Shown here piece by piece: positions 26,659 to 35,222 of a DNA stretch of 54,912 bases (its first letter is position 1; every line of letters starts with the position of its first letter). The notes below the pieces were generated by a model. The model was not told the DNA's origin. It searched no databases and was given only the letters and a program-made list of their open reading frames with translations. The DNA comes from M3007 sp964539805 (GTDB taxonomy: Bacteria > Bacteroidota > Bacteroidia > Chitinophagales > Saprospiraceae): NCBI GenBank assembly GCA_964539805.1, contig CAZIKN010000022.1, positions 1-54,912 on the forward strand, in the 5' to 3' direction. Position numbers and translations under genes: made by a program.

Positions 26659-27588
26659 TTATTCCGGTACCAAAATATTCAGGCACAGGGGGCGGTTTTC
26701 AAATTCCAGCAGGGCATCTGTTTTCATTCCTTCACCATCAAGGTGGATAAAATTTTCTCCTTCTGAACTGATGCGTACTTTTTTGCTGGAAAAATGCTGC
26801 ACAAATTCTGCGTCATATATTTTTCCTGTGAGGGTAGCCGGAACAGCTGCAAAATACTGCCATCGCGGAGCATCTTTTAGAATAACCACTTCAAAGAGGC
26901 CGTCATCAAGGCGGGCATCAGGGGCAATTTGGAAATTATAGCCGTACATTGGGCCGTTGGCGACCGTTATGGTAAAGCATTTTTCGGTAATAACACGGTC
27001 GTCCAATTCAATGCGGCATTCCCGTGACTTATATTCCAGGCCAGCTTTAACGGATTTCAGGAAATAAGGGATAAAGCCACGCCATTGGCTGTTTTTCATC
27101 AGGTTGCTCACCAATCCATCAAAGCCAATGCCAGCCAAATTGACAAACGGGCGGCCATTGAGCAGGCCTACGTCAATGGATTTGGGCTTGGCAAAATTGA
27201 GCTTTTTAACGGCCTCATCAATATCTCGCCCATAACCAAGGTGCATGGCCAAACCGTTGCCTGAGCCTGCGGGCACAATACCCAAGTGAACGGGTGTACC
27301 GATAAGCCCTGCCGCCACTTCGTTAATGGATCCATCACCACCCACCGCTACCACGATTTGAAAGCCTTCTGCAGCGGCCTCACGAGCGAGCTCTGTAGCA
27401 TGGCCCGCACGCTCCGTATATTTGAAGCCATACCGAAATTTGCGGTGATTCAGGTGTTTATCTACACTTTCCTTAATGTTTTTCTGCAAGTTTGTGCCGG
27501 ATCGGGGGTTGACAATGAAGGCAATGTCCTGAGGGGGCATTATATCATCAAGCCATTCATTTTTTATGATCGGGTGAGCATTTCGCAT
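26659..27588 (-). CDS. Diacylglycerol/lipid kinase family protein
   Basis: A 309-residue lipid kinase of the DAGK/YegS/BmrU type. Nucleotide-binding motifs are clear: FIVNPRSGT near residue 24, VAVGGDGSINEVAAGL (about 80-95) and GIVPAGSGNGLAMHLG (about 103-118). The C-terminal half is the beta-sandwich domain with PDARLDDGLFEVV. The preferred start is uncertain: a second ATG at 27540 (MPPQDIAFIVNP) would fit the family equally well. A -7 motif at 27667-27674 lies upstream on the same strand. Confidence 0.92.
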   Translation of the reverse strand: MRNAHPIIKNEWLDDIMPPQDIAFIVNPRSGTNLQKNIKESVDKHLNHRKFRYGFKYTERAGHATELAREAAAEGFQIVVAVGGDGSINEVAAGLIGTPVHLGIVPAGSGNGLAMHLGYGRDIDEAVKKLNFAKPKSIDVGLLNGRPFVNLAGIGFDGLVSNLMKNSQWRGFIPYFLKSVKAGLEYKSRECRIELDDRVITEKCFTITVANGPMYGYNFQIAPDARLDDGLFEVVILKDAPRWQYFAAVPATLTGKIYDAEFVQHFSSKKVRISSEGENFIHLDGEGMKTDALLEFENRPLCLNILVPE

Positions 27589-27666
27589 TATATTCTTCTT
27601 TTCTTGAAGGGCGTCTATGGCCTGTAAATGAAGGGGCTGGCCCTTTAAGGTTGCAATTTAAGGCCG

Positions 27667-27674
27667 CAAAAGTA
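27667..27674 (-). promoter_or_regulatory. Candidate -7 element TACTTTTG for the lipid kinase gene
   Basis: Minus-strand TACTTTTGCGG matches TAnnTTTG, 79 bases upstream of the first ATG of the kinase. It probably drives the kinase and the downstream protease. Confidence 0.5.
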
Positions 27675-27726
27675 CATATTTATCCTGAAGTATAGCCCTT
27701 TGAAAAACAAGGCTTTGAAGATTGTG

Positions 27727-28788
27727 TCAGTTAGCGCCTACGGGTTGGGGGGCCAATATGGGTAGGCCCACAGAAAAGTATTCCGCAGAAATGTCCACCT
27801 TTACATCCTGTGCGGAGAGCATGCGGTAGCGATCCATAATATTTTGTAAACCGACTCCGGTAGAATCCATCACCTGGTTCTTTTTTTGCAGATTATTGCG
27901 TACCACTAAGTGTCCATTATCCGTAAATACCTGAATATCAAGTGGTTTTCCATTAGAAATTACGTTGTGTTTAATAGCGTTTTCAAACAGCATCTGGAGT
28001 GACAAAGGTATGATGGAGGCATCCGGGTTGGTTTTCAGGTCGCCGATACTGACTTTCAGGTTATCCCCAAAACGCTCCTTGAGCAGAAAAATGTAAGATT
28101 GTAAAAATTCCAGCTCCTCATGGAGTGGTATAATCTTGGCATCGCGGCTTTCCAGCACATAGCGATATACCTTGCTTAATTGCTGTACAAAACGCACGGC
28201 CTTATTGGCATCTTCGGGTATGAGATATACCAAAGTGTTGAGGCTGTTAAAAAGAAAGTGCGGATTGACTTGGTTGCGAAGTCCTTCTAATTGGGACTCT
28301 ACATTTTGGCGTTCCAAATGTGCTTTATCGGCCTCGGCGCGCTGCAATTGGACATAAAAGGAAATAGCTTCGTAAAGGGTAATCACCAAAGCAGACAAGA
28401 TGATGGAACCGATATACTTGAGGATACCGCTTGGTTCTCGGTCATGGGCAATACCTAACCAGTGAAAAAAACAATCTAAGGTAGCATTGACGGTAAAAAA
28501 TATGACATGAAACCCAATAAATACCCCTATTATTCTTGTTCCAATATGTTCAACTTCAGGAAAGCGCTGTTTCAACTCACAGTACATACGACGCATACCT
28601 GCCCAATACAAGGACGTATAAACAAAGGACATAGGAAGGCAAATGGCCAAAAAACCAAGATCCAACTGTTCATAGGCTTCTGTAAAAAGAAGCATGGATA
28701 CAGTTAAGGTGGCCATGGGCAAACCAATGATCAGGAGCCACTTGTCATTGAATCCAGCAACGTCTTCAAAACACATTTTTTTCTTCAT
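27727..28788 (-). CDS. LytS/YehU-type sensor histidine kinase
   Basis: A 353-residue membrane histidine kinase. Four hydrophobic segments lie at about 18-35, 45-65, 85-105 and 125-145. The phosphoacceptor is His177 in NPHFLFNSLNTL, followed by the ATPase domain with NAIKHNV (N box) and a G box TGVGLQNI. The ATG at 28788 is preferred because the upstream start at 28863 would run into the hairpin at 28861-28892. Its usual partner, a LytTR response regulator, is not adjacent, so it is an orphan in this window. Confidence 0.92.
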   Translation of the reverse strand: MKKKMCFEDVAGFNDKWLLIIGLPMATLTVSMLLFTEAYEQLDLGFLAICLPMSFVYTSLYWAGMRRMYCELKQRFPEVEHIGTRIIGVFIGFHVIFFTVNATLDCFFHWLGIAHDREPSGILKYIGSIILSALVITLYEAISFYVQLQRAEADKAHLERQNVESQLEGLRNQVNPHFLFNSLNTLVYLIPEDANKAVRFVQQLSKVYRYVLESRDAKIIPLHEELEFLQSYIFLLKERFGDNLKVSIGDLKTNPDASIIPLSLQMLFENAIKHNVISNGKPLDIQVFTDNGHLVVRNNLQKKNQVMDSTGVGLQNIMDRYRMLSAQDVKVDISAEYFSVGLPILAPQPVGAN

Positions 28789-28860
28789 ATCCGTCAATAT
28801 GATGTTAGTTATCTCCTTTGTTGGTTTTGTCTTAAAGTACGACAAAAGAATCTTAAAGCC

Positions 28861-28892
28861 CAATTGGCCGGGCCTGCCAGCCCGGCCAATTG
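28861..28892. terminator. Perfect 13-bp hairpin between TonB receptor and kinase genes
   Basis: CAATTGGCCGGGC, six bases, then GCCCGGCCAATTG. It follows the TonB-receptor stop on the minus strand by 12 bases and precedes the kinase gene. It lacks a T-run, so it could be an intrinsic terminator of a weak type or a transcript-end protector. Confidence 0.5.
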
Positions 28893-28904
28893 TACCTTAG
28901 TTGA

Positions 28905-31331
28905 TTAAAATTCTACACGGTACATCAGATCAGGGAAAAATCCGATCTGATACGTTTTTCCAATTTCGTTGCGCACTTCGTTGTAGCGCACAGCGAAGAT
29001 ATTTTGTCTGTTGGTAACATTTTGAAAATCAAGGAAAAATGTTTGGGAAAGTTTGCGCTTGGCACTGTTTATGCGCATGCCCATTTTAACATCCCAACGG
29101 AAATAATCATCCAAACGGAGGCTGAAAGCCTGGTTTTCAAGCAAAACTTCACGGCCAGCCGCCTTGCTGGCTGCCAAATCAACCGGTGTATATGGACGCC
29201 CGCCAGCAGCGGTTACTTTCGTATCAAAAGTCAGAAAGCGGCGGCCCGAGCCACCCAGATTAAATTCCTTTCCGGCCAGTACATTGGCCACATAGCCACC
29301 GTCAAAAGCAGTGCTGCGCTCAATACCGTCAGAGCCTTTGTACTTGGAATCGAATACGCTTACCGTGACAAGGCTGTACCACCCTTTGCTAAAAAACTTC
29401 TCAATGGTCAACTCAGCGCCAATATTCATACCAGTTCCTTCATTGACCAGGTTGTTTTTTTCAGGAAAGACAAAGTCGGCTCCGGCATTCAACAAGGCAA
29501 AGCTGCTGGGGCGGGATTCCACGGGCACATCAGACAAATGTTGGTAGTACGTTTCGGCTTTTACGCGCCAGGAAGTCGCCGGCTTGAAATCCCAACCGAG
29601 CACAAAGTGTTGGCTTTGGGTAAAGCCCAGATTGGTATTGGTGGGCACGGCTTCGCCGTCAGGGCGGCGTTCGCGGAACAAAAACACGGGCAAGGGTTGG
29701 GTCTGGTTGTGCAGGCCATAGCCCAGATTGAAGGTGGATTTTGGTGATACCTGCCAGTTAAGTGCTATGCGAGGCTCAATGGCAAAATCTTCCGTTTTGT
29801 CAAAATATTGGCTGTGCAGTCCCATATTCAGGGTTAAACGCTCCGCTACACGCCATTGTGTTTGGGCGTAGGCTTCTGCCAATCCAAAACTGCCATCAAA
29901 ATCACGCTGGGTAAACAAATCTGGCCGGCCATCGCCATCATAATCCGGTATGCCATCACGGGTATTGACGTAGGTATCCAAGTGCTGGCTTTGTAACAAT
30001 ATTCCCGTGCGTAGCGTAAGGCGACGGTTTATTTTGTTGTTGTAAAAAGAGGACAGCCGGTAGGTTGTACTGGCATCCAGCACATCATTGGTTTGAAGGA
30101 GTGATCCGTTATCATCGCGCAGTACCAAATCTTCAGTATCGAATGAATTGCCCGAATGCGAAACACTAAATATGGTGCGAACATAAGAGTGGTCATTGAG
30201 CAGCATATTGTGCTTCATACCTATGACCCCAAATTTGGAAATGTTATAGGCATTCTCATTTGGGTTGGCAAATAAGTCAGTGGTGTCAATTTCTGCCCCC
30301 AGAAAATCTATGTTACTGTGACCGCCAATACCAAAGACACTAAACTTGCCAGCCTTTGTGTTGCCAAAATCCACATTGAAGGTCAAGTCTTTGTATTTGG
30401 GTGTAGCTGTTGTGCCTACGTTTAGGCCTGCTGCCGAGGCCAATTCCACAAAGGAATGACGGTAAGCCACCACAAACGAGCCTTTACCCTTATTGATTGG
30501 CCCTTCCAATGCGGCTTCCATACCCGTAAAGGCGCCTATTTGGCCCATACCTTCGAAACGCTCCCGATTGCCAGTGCGCAGGTTGATGTCGAAAACACCT
30601 GCCGTCGCATTGCCATATTCTGCCGGGAATGCAGAGGTCATAAAATCTGAATTGCCGATCATATTGGGGTTCAAAGCCGATACCGGCCCGCCCGTGGTGC
30701 CTAAGGTAGAATAATGGTTCGGGTTTGGGATAGGGATGCCCTCTAAGCGCCACAACACACCCGTTGGTGCATTGCCGCGTATGACAATGTCGTTGCGTGC
30801 ATCATTGCTGGCTGCCACGCCCGCGAAATTGGCCACCAATCGGCCCACATCGTTGCGGCCACCGGAATAGCGGCTCACTTCTTCTGTATTGAACTGCCGC
30901 GCCGATATGGTAGCCAACTCGTTGGTAGGTTTGTCCTTATCTACTTTGGCTGTAATCACCACCTCGTTCATGGCAGTGAAGGATTCTTCCAATTTGAGGC
31001 TAAGTTGCACTTCCTTGCCTGCCGTTACCAGCACATTAGGGATCGTTTGGGCGTCATAGCCGAGGTAAGTAATGCGCAGGGTTTGGCGGCCTACCGGTAC
31101 ATTTTTTAGGGCGAATTGCCCTTCCACATCTGTGGTAGCCCCTATTGGCTGGCCTTCACCAGATGCGGGCAAAACCAATTGAACGGTTGCGCCAATCAGG
31201 GGTGTTTCGGATTGTTTGTCCAATACTGTACCTCGTATGGTGGAGGTTTGGGCAAATGCAGCCCAGGGCAAAAGAAGAAGTAGGCCAAAAGCCCATACTT
31301 TAAAATCGAAAAAAGTTGTTTTTGCTTCCAT
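28905..31331 (-). CDS. TonB-dependent outer-membrane receptor
   Basis: An 808-residue outer-membrane receptor. A signal peptide ends near AAFAQTS (about residue 28). Residues 30-115 form a carboxypeptidase-regulatory-like domain (IRGTVLDKQSETPLIGATV). The plug domain follows (about 120-250, with DIVIRGNAPTGVLWRLEGI). The rest is a beta barrel whose last residue is Phe. The ATG at 31331 is preferred to a GTG one codon earlier. No SusD-like gene is adjacent, so it is probably not part of a glycan-utilisation locus; the ligand is unknown. Confidence 0.93.
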   Translation of the reverse strand: MEAKTTFFDFKVWAFGLLLLLPWAAFAQTSTIRGTVLDKQSETPLIGATVQLVLPASGEGQPIGATTDVEGQFALKNVPVGRQTLRITYLGYDAQTIPNVLVTAGKEVQLSLKLEESFTAMNEVVITAKVDKDKPTNELATISARQFNTEEVSRYSGGRNDVGRLVANFAGVAASNDARNDIVIRGNAPTGVLWRLEGIPIPNPNHYSTLGTTGGPVSALNPNMIGNSDFMTSAFPAEYGNATAGVFDINLRTGNRERFEGMGQIGAFTGMEAALEGPINKGKGSFVVAYRHSFVELASAAGLNVGTTATPKYKDLTFNVDFGNTKAGKFSVFGIGGHSNIDFLGAEIDTTDLFANPNENAYNISKFGVIGMKHNMLLNDHSYVRTIFSVSHSGNSFDTEDLVLRDDNGSLLQTNDVLDASTTYRLSSFYNNKINRRLTLRTGILLQSQHLDTYVNTRDGIPDYDGDGRPDLFTQRDFDGSFGLAEAYAQTQWRVAERLTLNMGLHSQYFDKTEDFAIEPRIALNWQVSPKSTFNLGYGLHNQTQPLPVFLFRERRPDGEAVPTNTNLGFTQSQHFVLGWDFKPATSWRVKAETYYQHLSDVPVESRPSSFALLNAGADFVFPEKNNLVNEGTGMNIGAELTIEKFFSKGWYSLVTVSVFDSKYKGSDGIERSTAFDGGYVANVLAGKEFNLGGSGRRFLTFDTKVTAAGGRPYTPVDLAASKAAGREVLLENQAFSLRLDDYFRWDVKMGMRINSAKRKLSQTFFLDFQNVTNRQNIFAVRYNEVRNEIGKTYQIGFFPDLMYRVEF

Positions 31332-31442
31332 CACTAACTTTGTTTAGTTTGTCAATGGTGCAAATGTGGCGGCCTAAGCCCCTGTATTGAAAGTGAAAAA
31401 CCGTGAATGGTCGTTTGTTGCTGGTGAGTTGTGGAAAATGCT

Positions 31443-31450
31443 TACTTTTG
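31443..31450 (+). promoter_or_regulatory. Candidate -7 element TACTTTTG for the DUF433/DUF5615 pair
   Basis: TACTTTTG fits TAnnTTTG and lies 16 bases before the antitoxin ATG. A TTTG at 31414-31417 would give a 25-nt spacer. Confidence 0.5.
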
Positions 31451-31466
31451 TGGAAATTAATTTGTT

Positions 31467-31691
31467 ATGGATTACGAACAATTTATTGAAATAAACCCTG
31501 AAATCCGTTTTGGAAAACCTTGCATCAAGGGTACCAGGATCACCGTACAAGATATTTTGGAGATGTTGGCAAGTGAAATGTCTTTTACCCAAATCATAGA
31601 TGAATTCCCTCAATTAACTGTTGCAAAAATTAAGGCCGCCATAATGTTTGCTGCCTCCAGAGAGCGTTCTGTCAAAATGGTGGCAGCATGA
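31467..31691 (+). CDS. DUF433 antitoxin-like protein
   Basis: A 74-residue protein of the DUF433 family, a small winged/homeodomain-like helix-turn-helix domain that is often the antitoxin of a DUF5615 toxin. The family hallmarks NPEIRFGKPCIKGTRITVQDILEMLA and DEFPQLTVAKIKAAIMFA are intact. Its last four bases (ATGA) overlap the start of the toxin gene, which is typical for such pairs. It is probably self-regulating with the toxin. Confidence 0.9.
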   Translation: MDYEQFIEINPEIRFGKPCIKGTRITVQDILEMLASEMSFTQIIDEFPQLTVAKIKAAIMFAASRERSVKMVAA

Positions 31692-32034
31692 AACTTTTAA
31701 TTGATGCCAATCTGTCCTATCGGTTAATCAAACGACTTTCTCCTTTATTTGAGGAAGTGCTTCATGTTGAGCAAACGGGTTTACCCATTCCCGCAACAGA
31801 CTTTGATATTTGGCACTGGGCAAAAAAGAATGGCTATATTCTTATTCTTACTCGTGATGAAGATTTCGCGCAATTACAAAATCTAAAAGGGCATCCACCT
31901 AAAATAGTTATTTTGCGCATCCAGAATCGTACTACACAAAATATGTAGCAGCCTTGATTGAAAAGCACTTTGACGATCTCCTTGACTTCGTCTATAACGA
32001 TGAATTTGGACTACTTGAAATTTTTGAAAACTGA
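31688..32034 (+). pseudogene. DUF5615 PIN-like toxin, frameshifted
   Basis: A DUF5615 PIN-like nuclease. The start MKLLIDANLSYRL has the acidic DAN motif of PIN-like folds, and DFDIWHWAKKNGYILILTRDEDF is intact. The frame meets a TAG at 31946-31948, giving only 86 residues. Shifting frame at the AAAA run at 31938-31941 restores a convincing C-terminus: YVAALIEKHFDD then LLDFVYNDEFGLLEIFEN and a TGA at 32032-32034. With one base added the protein would be about 115 residues, the usual family length. The defect may be a real inactivating deletion or a sequencing/assembly error in a short homopolymer. Confidence 0.88.
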
Positions 32035-32035
32035 C

Positions 32036-32902
32036 TCACGGAAGCACCCTGTCCCTTCTTAGTAGGTCAATATAATTCATACTTCCTTTTTTGTTCGGAT
32101 GGCAAAAATCACCAAATTCTAATGGATCGTCCAAGGCTTGGCGGTAATCTTTGACGATTAGGCCTGTGGCCTGTTCAACGGCGGTTTTGAGTTTGTCCAA
32201 GTCCGTAACGTTGTCGTCAAATTTGGGATAATAAGGGCCTATGACCAATTCCACGGCTATACCCTTGGCTTGAGCGTAGGCCGTCATTTCCTTCAATTGC
32301 TGGACAAGGTAGGGATTCAGTTTGAGTTTAAAGGAATCCTGCTCCATAATGGCCATTTGCCTCGGTGCAATGGTGCGATCCAGGAGCCAATCTTCATCCG
32401 AATGGCTGCGATAAGCCATGGCACGCTGGAAAATTTCGTTGTTGTAGCGAAAAAGGCCGGAAACTTTGGCCCCCCACCAAACCTTGGGCAGTTTGCTGTG
32501 GAGCAAGGTGTCCAAACGTTTTGAAGCGTGCATGTAGGCCGTAAATCCCGCCATTAACTCCTCATTGGTTCGGTCGCATGCGGTGATATCCACCACCATG
32601 ACCTTGGGATTGGGATACCGGTCGAGGTAATCTTGTATCAGCACTTTGGTAACATCCATGGGGAGGCCGTTATAGCTTACGTTAAAGCTGGAAAGACCGC
32701 TTTTTTCTTCTATATAAGGTTGAAAAAAAGTTAAGCCCCGTGAGTTGCCTACAAGTAATATGTCCGCTGCGGCGCGCCCCTCATAAAGCCTTGAATACCG
32801 AAACTCGCTTTGAGCAGTCTGGCGGGCAAGCAACCATGCTACTAAGCGGTCACCAAGAAGAAACACTACAATGAGCGCGATATAAAAAAATATATTTTTC
32901 AT
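32036..32902 (-). CDS. SGNH-fold membrane-anchored protein, MBOAT partner
   Basis: A 288-residue protein with one N-terminal membrane segment (about 3-19) and a periplasmic SGNH-like domain. The block-I Gly-Asn-Ser is seen in LLVGNSRG (residues 52-54). The catalytic Asp-His pair is DFCHPNKKG (about Asp265 and His268). The ATG at 32902 is 10 bases after the MBOAT stop, and an earlier ATG at 32956 would overlap MBOAT. Such proteins work with an MBOAT acyltransferase to move acetyl groups onto a glycan, as AlgX/AlgJ do in alginate export. Assignment to that pathway is inference from the gene pair. Confidence 0.82.
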   Translation of the reverse strand: MKNIFFYIALIVVFLLGDRLVAWLLARQTAQSEFRYSRLYEGRAAADILLVGNSRGLTFFQPYIEEKSGLSSFNVSYNGLPMDVTKVLIQDYLDRYPNPKVMVVDITACDRTNEELMAGFTAYMHASKRLDTLLHSKLPKVWWGAKVSGLFRYNNEIFQRAMAYRSHSDEDWLLDRTIAPRQMAIMEQDSFKLKLNPYLVQQLKEMTAYAQAKGIAVELVIGPYYPKFDDNVTDLDKLKTAVEQATGLIVKDYRQALDDPLEFGDFCHPNKKGSMNYIDLLRRDRVLP

Positions 32903-32912
32903 AAAAAGATGC

Positions 32913-34448
32913 TCAAAACTGAAAGTAAATAAAGGCATTTGCGCCAAAAGTGCCAAAAAAGGCGATCAACCAAAGCAATAAAGCAAAGCCGGCCAAACGC
33001 CAGGCAGGTATCTCCGTTTGGCGTACATTCCACCTGAGATAATTGTTGCTCAACTCAATACCCACCAGAATACCAATAAGGATAAAACCTTTGACCACCT
33101 GAAACTTATTGATGACGGAAGCAAAATTAAAGCGATCAAAGGATAAAATACCCTGTATTATCTTATTGGCCGTGCCAAAACTATCACCACCCATAAGGCC
33201 AATACTGCCCGAGCGGAAATAAATCCAGGCCAAAAGGGTCAAGGCATAAACGGTCATGATCGCAATGCCATCATCCAGAAAACGCGGAAGATGGACGGCC
33301 TTCACCACACGCCGCCACAGGGGGGCAATCATACGTTGCATGATGAGGTAACAACCATGCAAAAAGCCCCAAAACACAAATGCCCAATTGGCCCCGTGCC
33401 ACAGCCCCCCGAGCAACATGGTGAGCATATTGTTCTTATAAGTATGCCATTTGCCATTCCTGTTGCCGCCAAGCGGGATATACAGGTAATCACGAAGCCA
33501 TGAGGACAGCGAAGTATGCCAGCGCGTCCAGAATTCGCTAAAGCTTTTGGAAAAATAGGGGGTACGAAAGTTTTCCGGGAAATGATAGCCCATCATGCGG
33601 GCCAACCCGATTGCAATATCGGAGTAGCCAGAGAAATCACAATATATCTGGAAAGAATAAAAAACTACCCCGATCAGCAAGTGCATAGAGCCAAAAGCAT
33701 CCGGATGGGCAAAACATTGATCCACAAAAGGCGCAATAGAATCCGCAATGGCCACTTTTTTGAAAAAGCCCCAAAGCACACGGCCCATACCTGAATGCCA
33801 GCGCTGCCAGTCAAATTTTTTATCCTCCTGCATTTGAGGTAACAAGTCCGCCGCCCTTACAATTGGGCCGGCTACCAATTGTGGAAACAAAGCAATAAAA
33901 CTGCCAAAGCGCAACAATGAAGGCTCATGGCCAATTTCCTTTCTGTACACATCAATGGTGTAGGACATGCTTTGGAAGGTGTAAAACGAAATGCCAACCG
34001 GCAGGATAATATTCAGGGTGGTCCAGGATGGTGTCATGCCAGGCGCTCGGACGAGATCGGCAAAGCCATCGGCAAAAAAGTTAAAGTACTTGAAAAAGCC
34101 CAAGAAACCCAGGTTCATCACCATGCTAAAGGCCAAGACCGCTTTTCGCGACAAGCCAAATGAGTTTGCCCACTCGGCCATTTTGAGTGCTGCTTTTGCT
34201 ACCAACGAGCCATTTTGCATATCTTTTCGCGCCTGCTCCGGGCTATCAATGGCCGTGATCCATAAGCCAAACCACCAATCCATGACCGTAGAAAAAACGA
34301 TAAGGCTTAGGAAACGATAATCCCACCAGCCATAAAAAAGATAGCTGGCCAGCAGGATGATCCATAGCCGCAAGCGCCCTTTTGTCCCAAAATACAAGGG
34401 AAAAAAGGCCAGTACAAAAACAAGAAAGATTAAACTGTTAAAAACCAT
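32913..34448 (-). CDS. MBOAT-family O-acyltransferase (AlgI/DltB-like)
   Basis: A 511-residue integral membrane acyltransferase with about 10 hydrophobic segments. The family residues are clear: FSEFWTRWHTSLSSWLRDYLY around His311 and LLGGLWHGANW around the catalytic His351. Members move acyl groups across the membrane to sugars of exopolysaccharides, lipids or teichoic acids. It lies in the operon between a GDSL hydrolase and an SGNH protein. The acceptor here is unknown. Confidence 0.95.
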   Translation of the reverse strand: MVFNSLIFLVFVLAFFPLYFGTKGRLRLWIILLASYLFYGWWDYRFLSLIVFSTVMDWWFGLWITAIDSPEQARKDMQNGSLVAKAALKMAEWANSFGLSRKAVLAFSMVMNLGFLGFFKYFNFFADGFADLVRAPGMTPSWTTLNIILPVGISFYTFQSMSYTIDVYRKEIGHEPSLLRFGSFIALFPQLVAGPIVRAADLLPQMQEDKKFDWQRWHSGMGRVLWGFFKKVAIADSIAPFVDQCFAHPDAFGSMHLLIGVVFYSFQIYCDFSGYSDIAIGLARMMGYHFPENFRTPYFSKSFSEFWTRWHTSLSSWLRDYLYIPLGGNRNGKWHTYKNNMLTMLLGGLWHGANWAFVFWGFLHGCYLIMQRMIAPLWRRVVKAVHLPRFLDDGIAIMTVYALTLLAWIYFRSGSIGLMGGDSFGTANKIIQGILSFDRFNFASVINKFQVVKGFILIGILVGIELSNNYLRWNVRQTEIPAWRLAGFALLLWLIAFFGTFGANAFIYFQF

Positions 34449-34532
34449 TGGTATTCGTTATTGGGATGAGCCTGATCAGGCCGTAAGCGATCAGACCTAT
34501 TGTTGGCATACTTTCGCAGTGGGCCATGATGG

Positions 34533-35222
34533 TCACCGGCTTATTTCCTTTTTCCATACGGCATACCCTGCACCGTTCAGGTGTATCCCATCTGCTGTAA
34601 ACTGCTCTGACAAATCGCCACGGGCATTAAGCAGATGAGGATAAAGGTCTATGTATGAGAGAGCATAGTCCTTGGCAATGAGTTGGATGCGCTGATTCAT
34701 GGCCTGTATTGCCTCATTTTCAAGGCCCACATATTTCACCGCATTGTTTACAGGCAATATGCTTTCCAAAATCAGTGCCGTTTCTGGGGAATTGCGCCTA
34801 ATTTTTTCCACTATTTTTCGGTAACCCGATTCTAAGTACTCCGGAGTGGAGCCAAACAGCAGGTCGTTTACACCTATTAAAAGATAGATTTTCAATGGTT
34901 TATGTCTTAAAATTTCATCTAATCGCCCATATACGCCCATGATATGATCAGCGCTAATTCCTCGGTTAAGTATCGGTACGGAATCCTGCATCAACTCGGC
35001 CCATTCACATTGTTCTGTTTGGCTGTCTCCCAAAAAAATGATGGCCCCGGGGCTTGCGGGCATTCTTTCAAACAACTGTTTTCGGTGTTGGTAAAGGCCA
35101 TCTTCACCGTGTCGGATGCGAAAAAAAGTATATCGCCATCCTCCTAAGCGCTGCACCGCTAAGTAAGCCGCCACAATCAGCAGCAGTGTGGTCAAAGGCC
35201 AAAAATATCGCATACTAATCAA
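34533..35222 (-). CDS. GDSL/SGNH hydrolase
   Basis: A 229-residue secreted or membrane-anchored GDSL esterase. A hydrophobic segment (about 8-24) serves as signal anchor. Catalytic blocks are readable: Ser67 in FLGDSQTE, Gly88 in NRGISADH, Asn119 in IGVNDLLFG, and Asp211/His214 in DGIHLNGAGY. The start codon overlaps the Crp-type regulator stop by 4 bases, so translation is coupled. It probably adds or removes acetyl groups on an envelope glycan together with the MBOAT protein downstream. Confidence 0.9.
   Translation of the reverse strand: MISMRYFWPLTTLLLIVAAYLAVQRLGGWRYTFFRIRHGEDGLYQHRKQLFERMPASPGAIIFLGDSQTEQCEWAELMQDSVPILNRGISADHIMGVYGRLDEILRHKPLKIYLLIGVNDLLFGSTPEYLESGYRKIVEKIRRNSPETALILESILPVNNAVKYVGLENEAIQAMNQRIQLIAKDYALSYIDLYPHLLNARGDLSEQFTADGIHLNGAGYAVWKKEISR

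Noticed and set aside
31374..31613. 79-codon minus-strand frame overlapping the antitoxin
   Set aside because: The DUF433 gene on the plus strand is clear and the opposite frame has no recognisable content.
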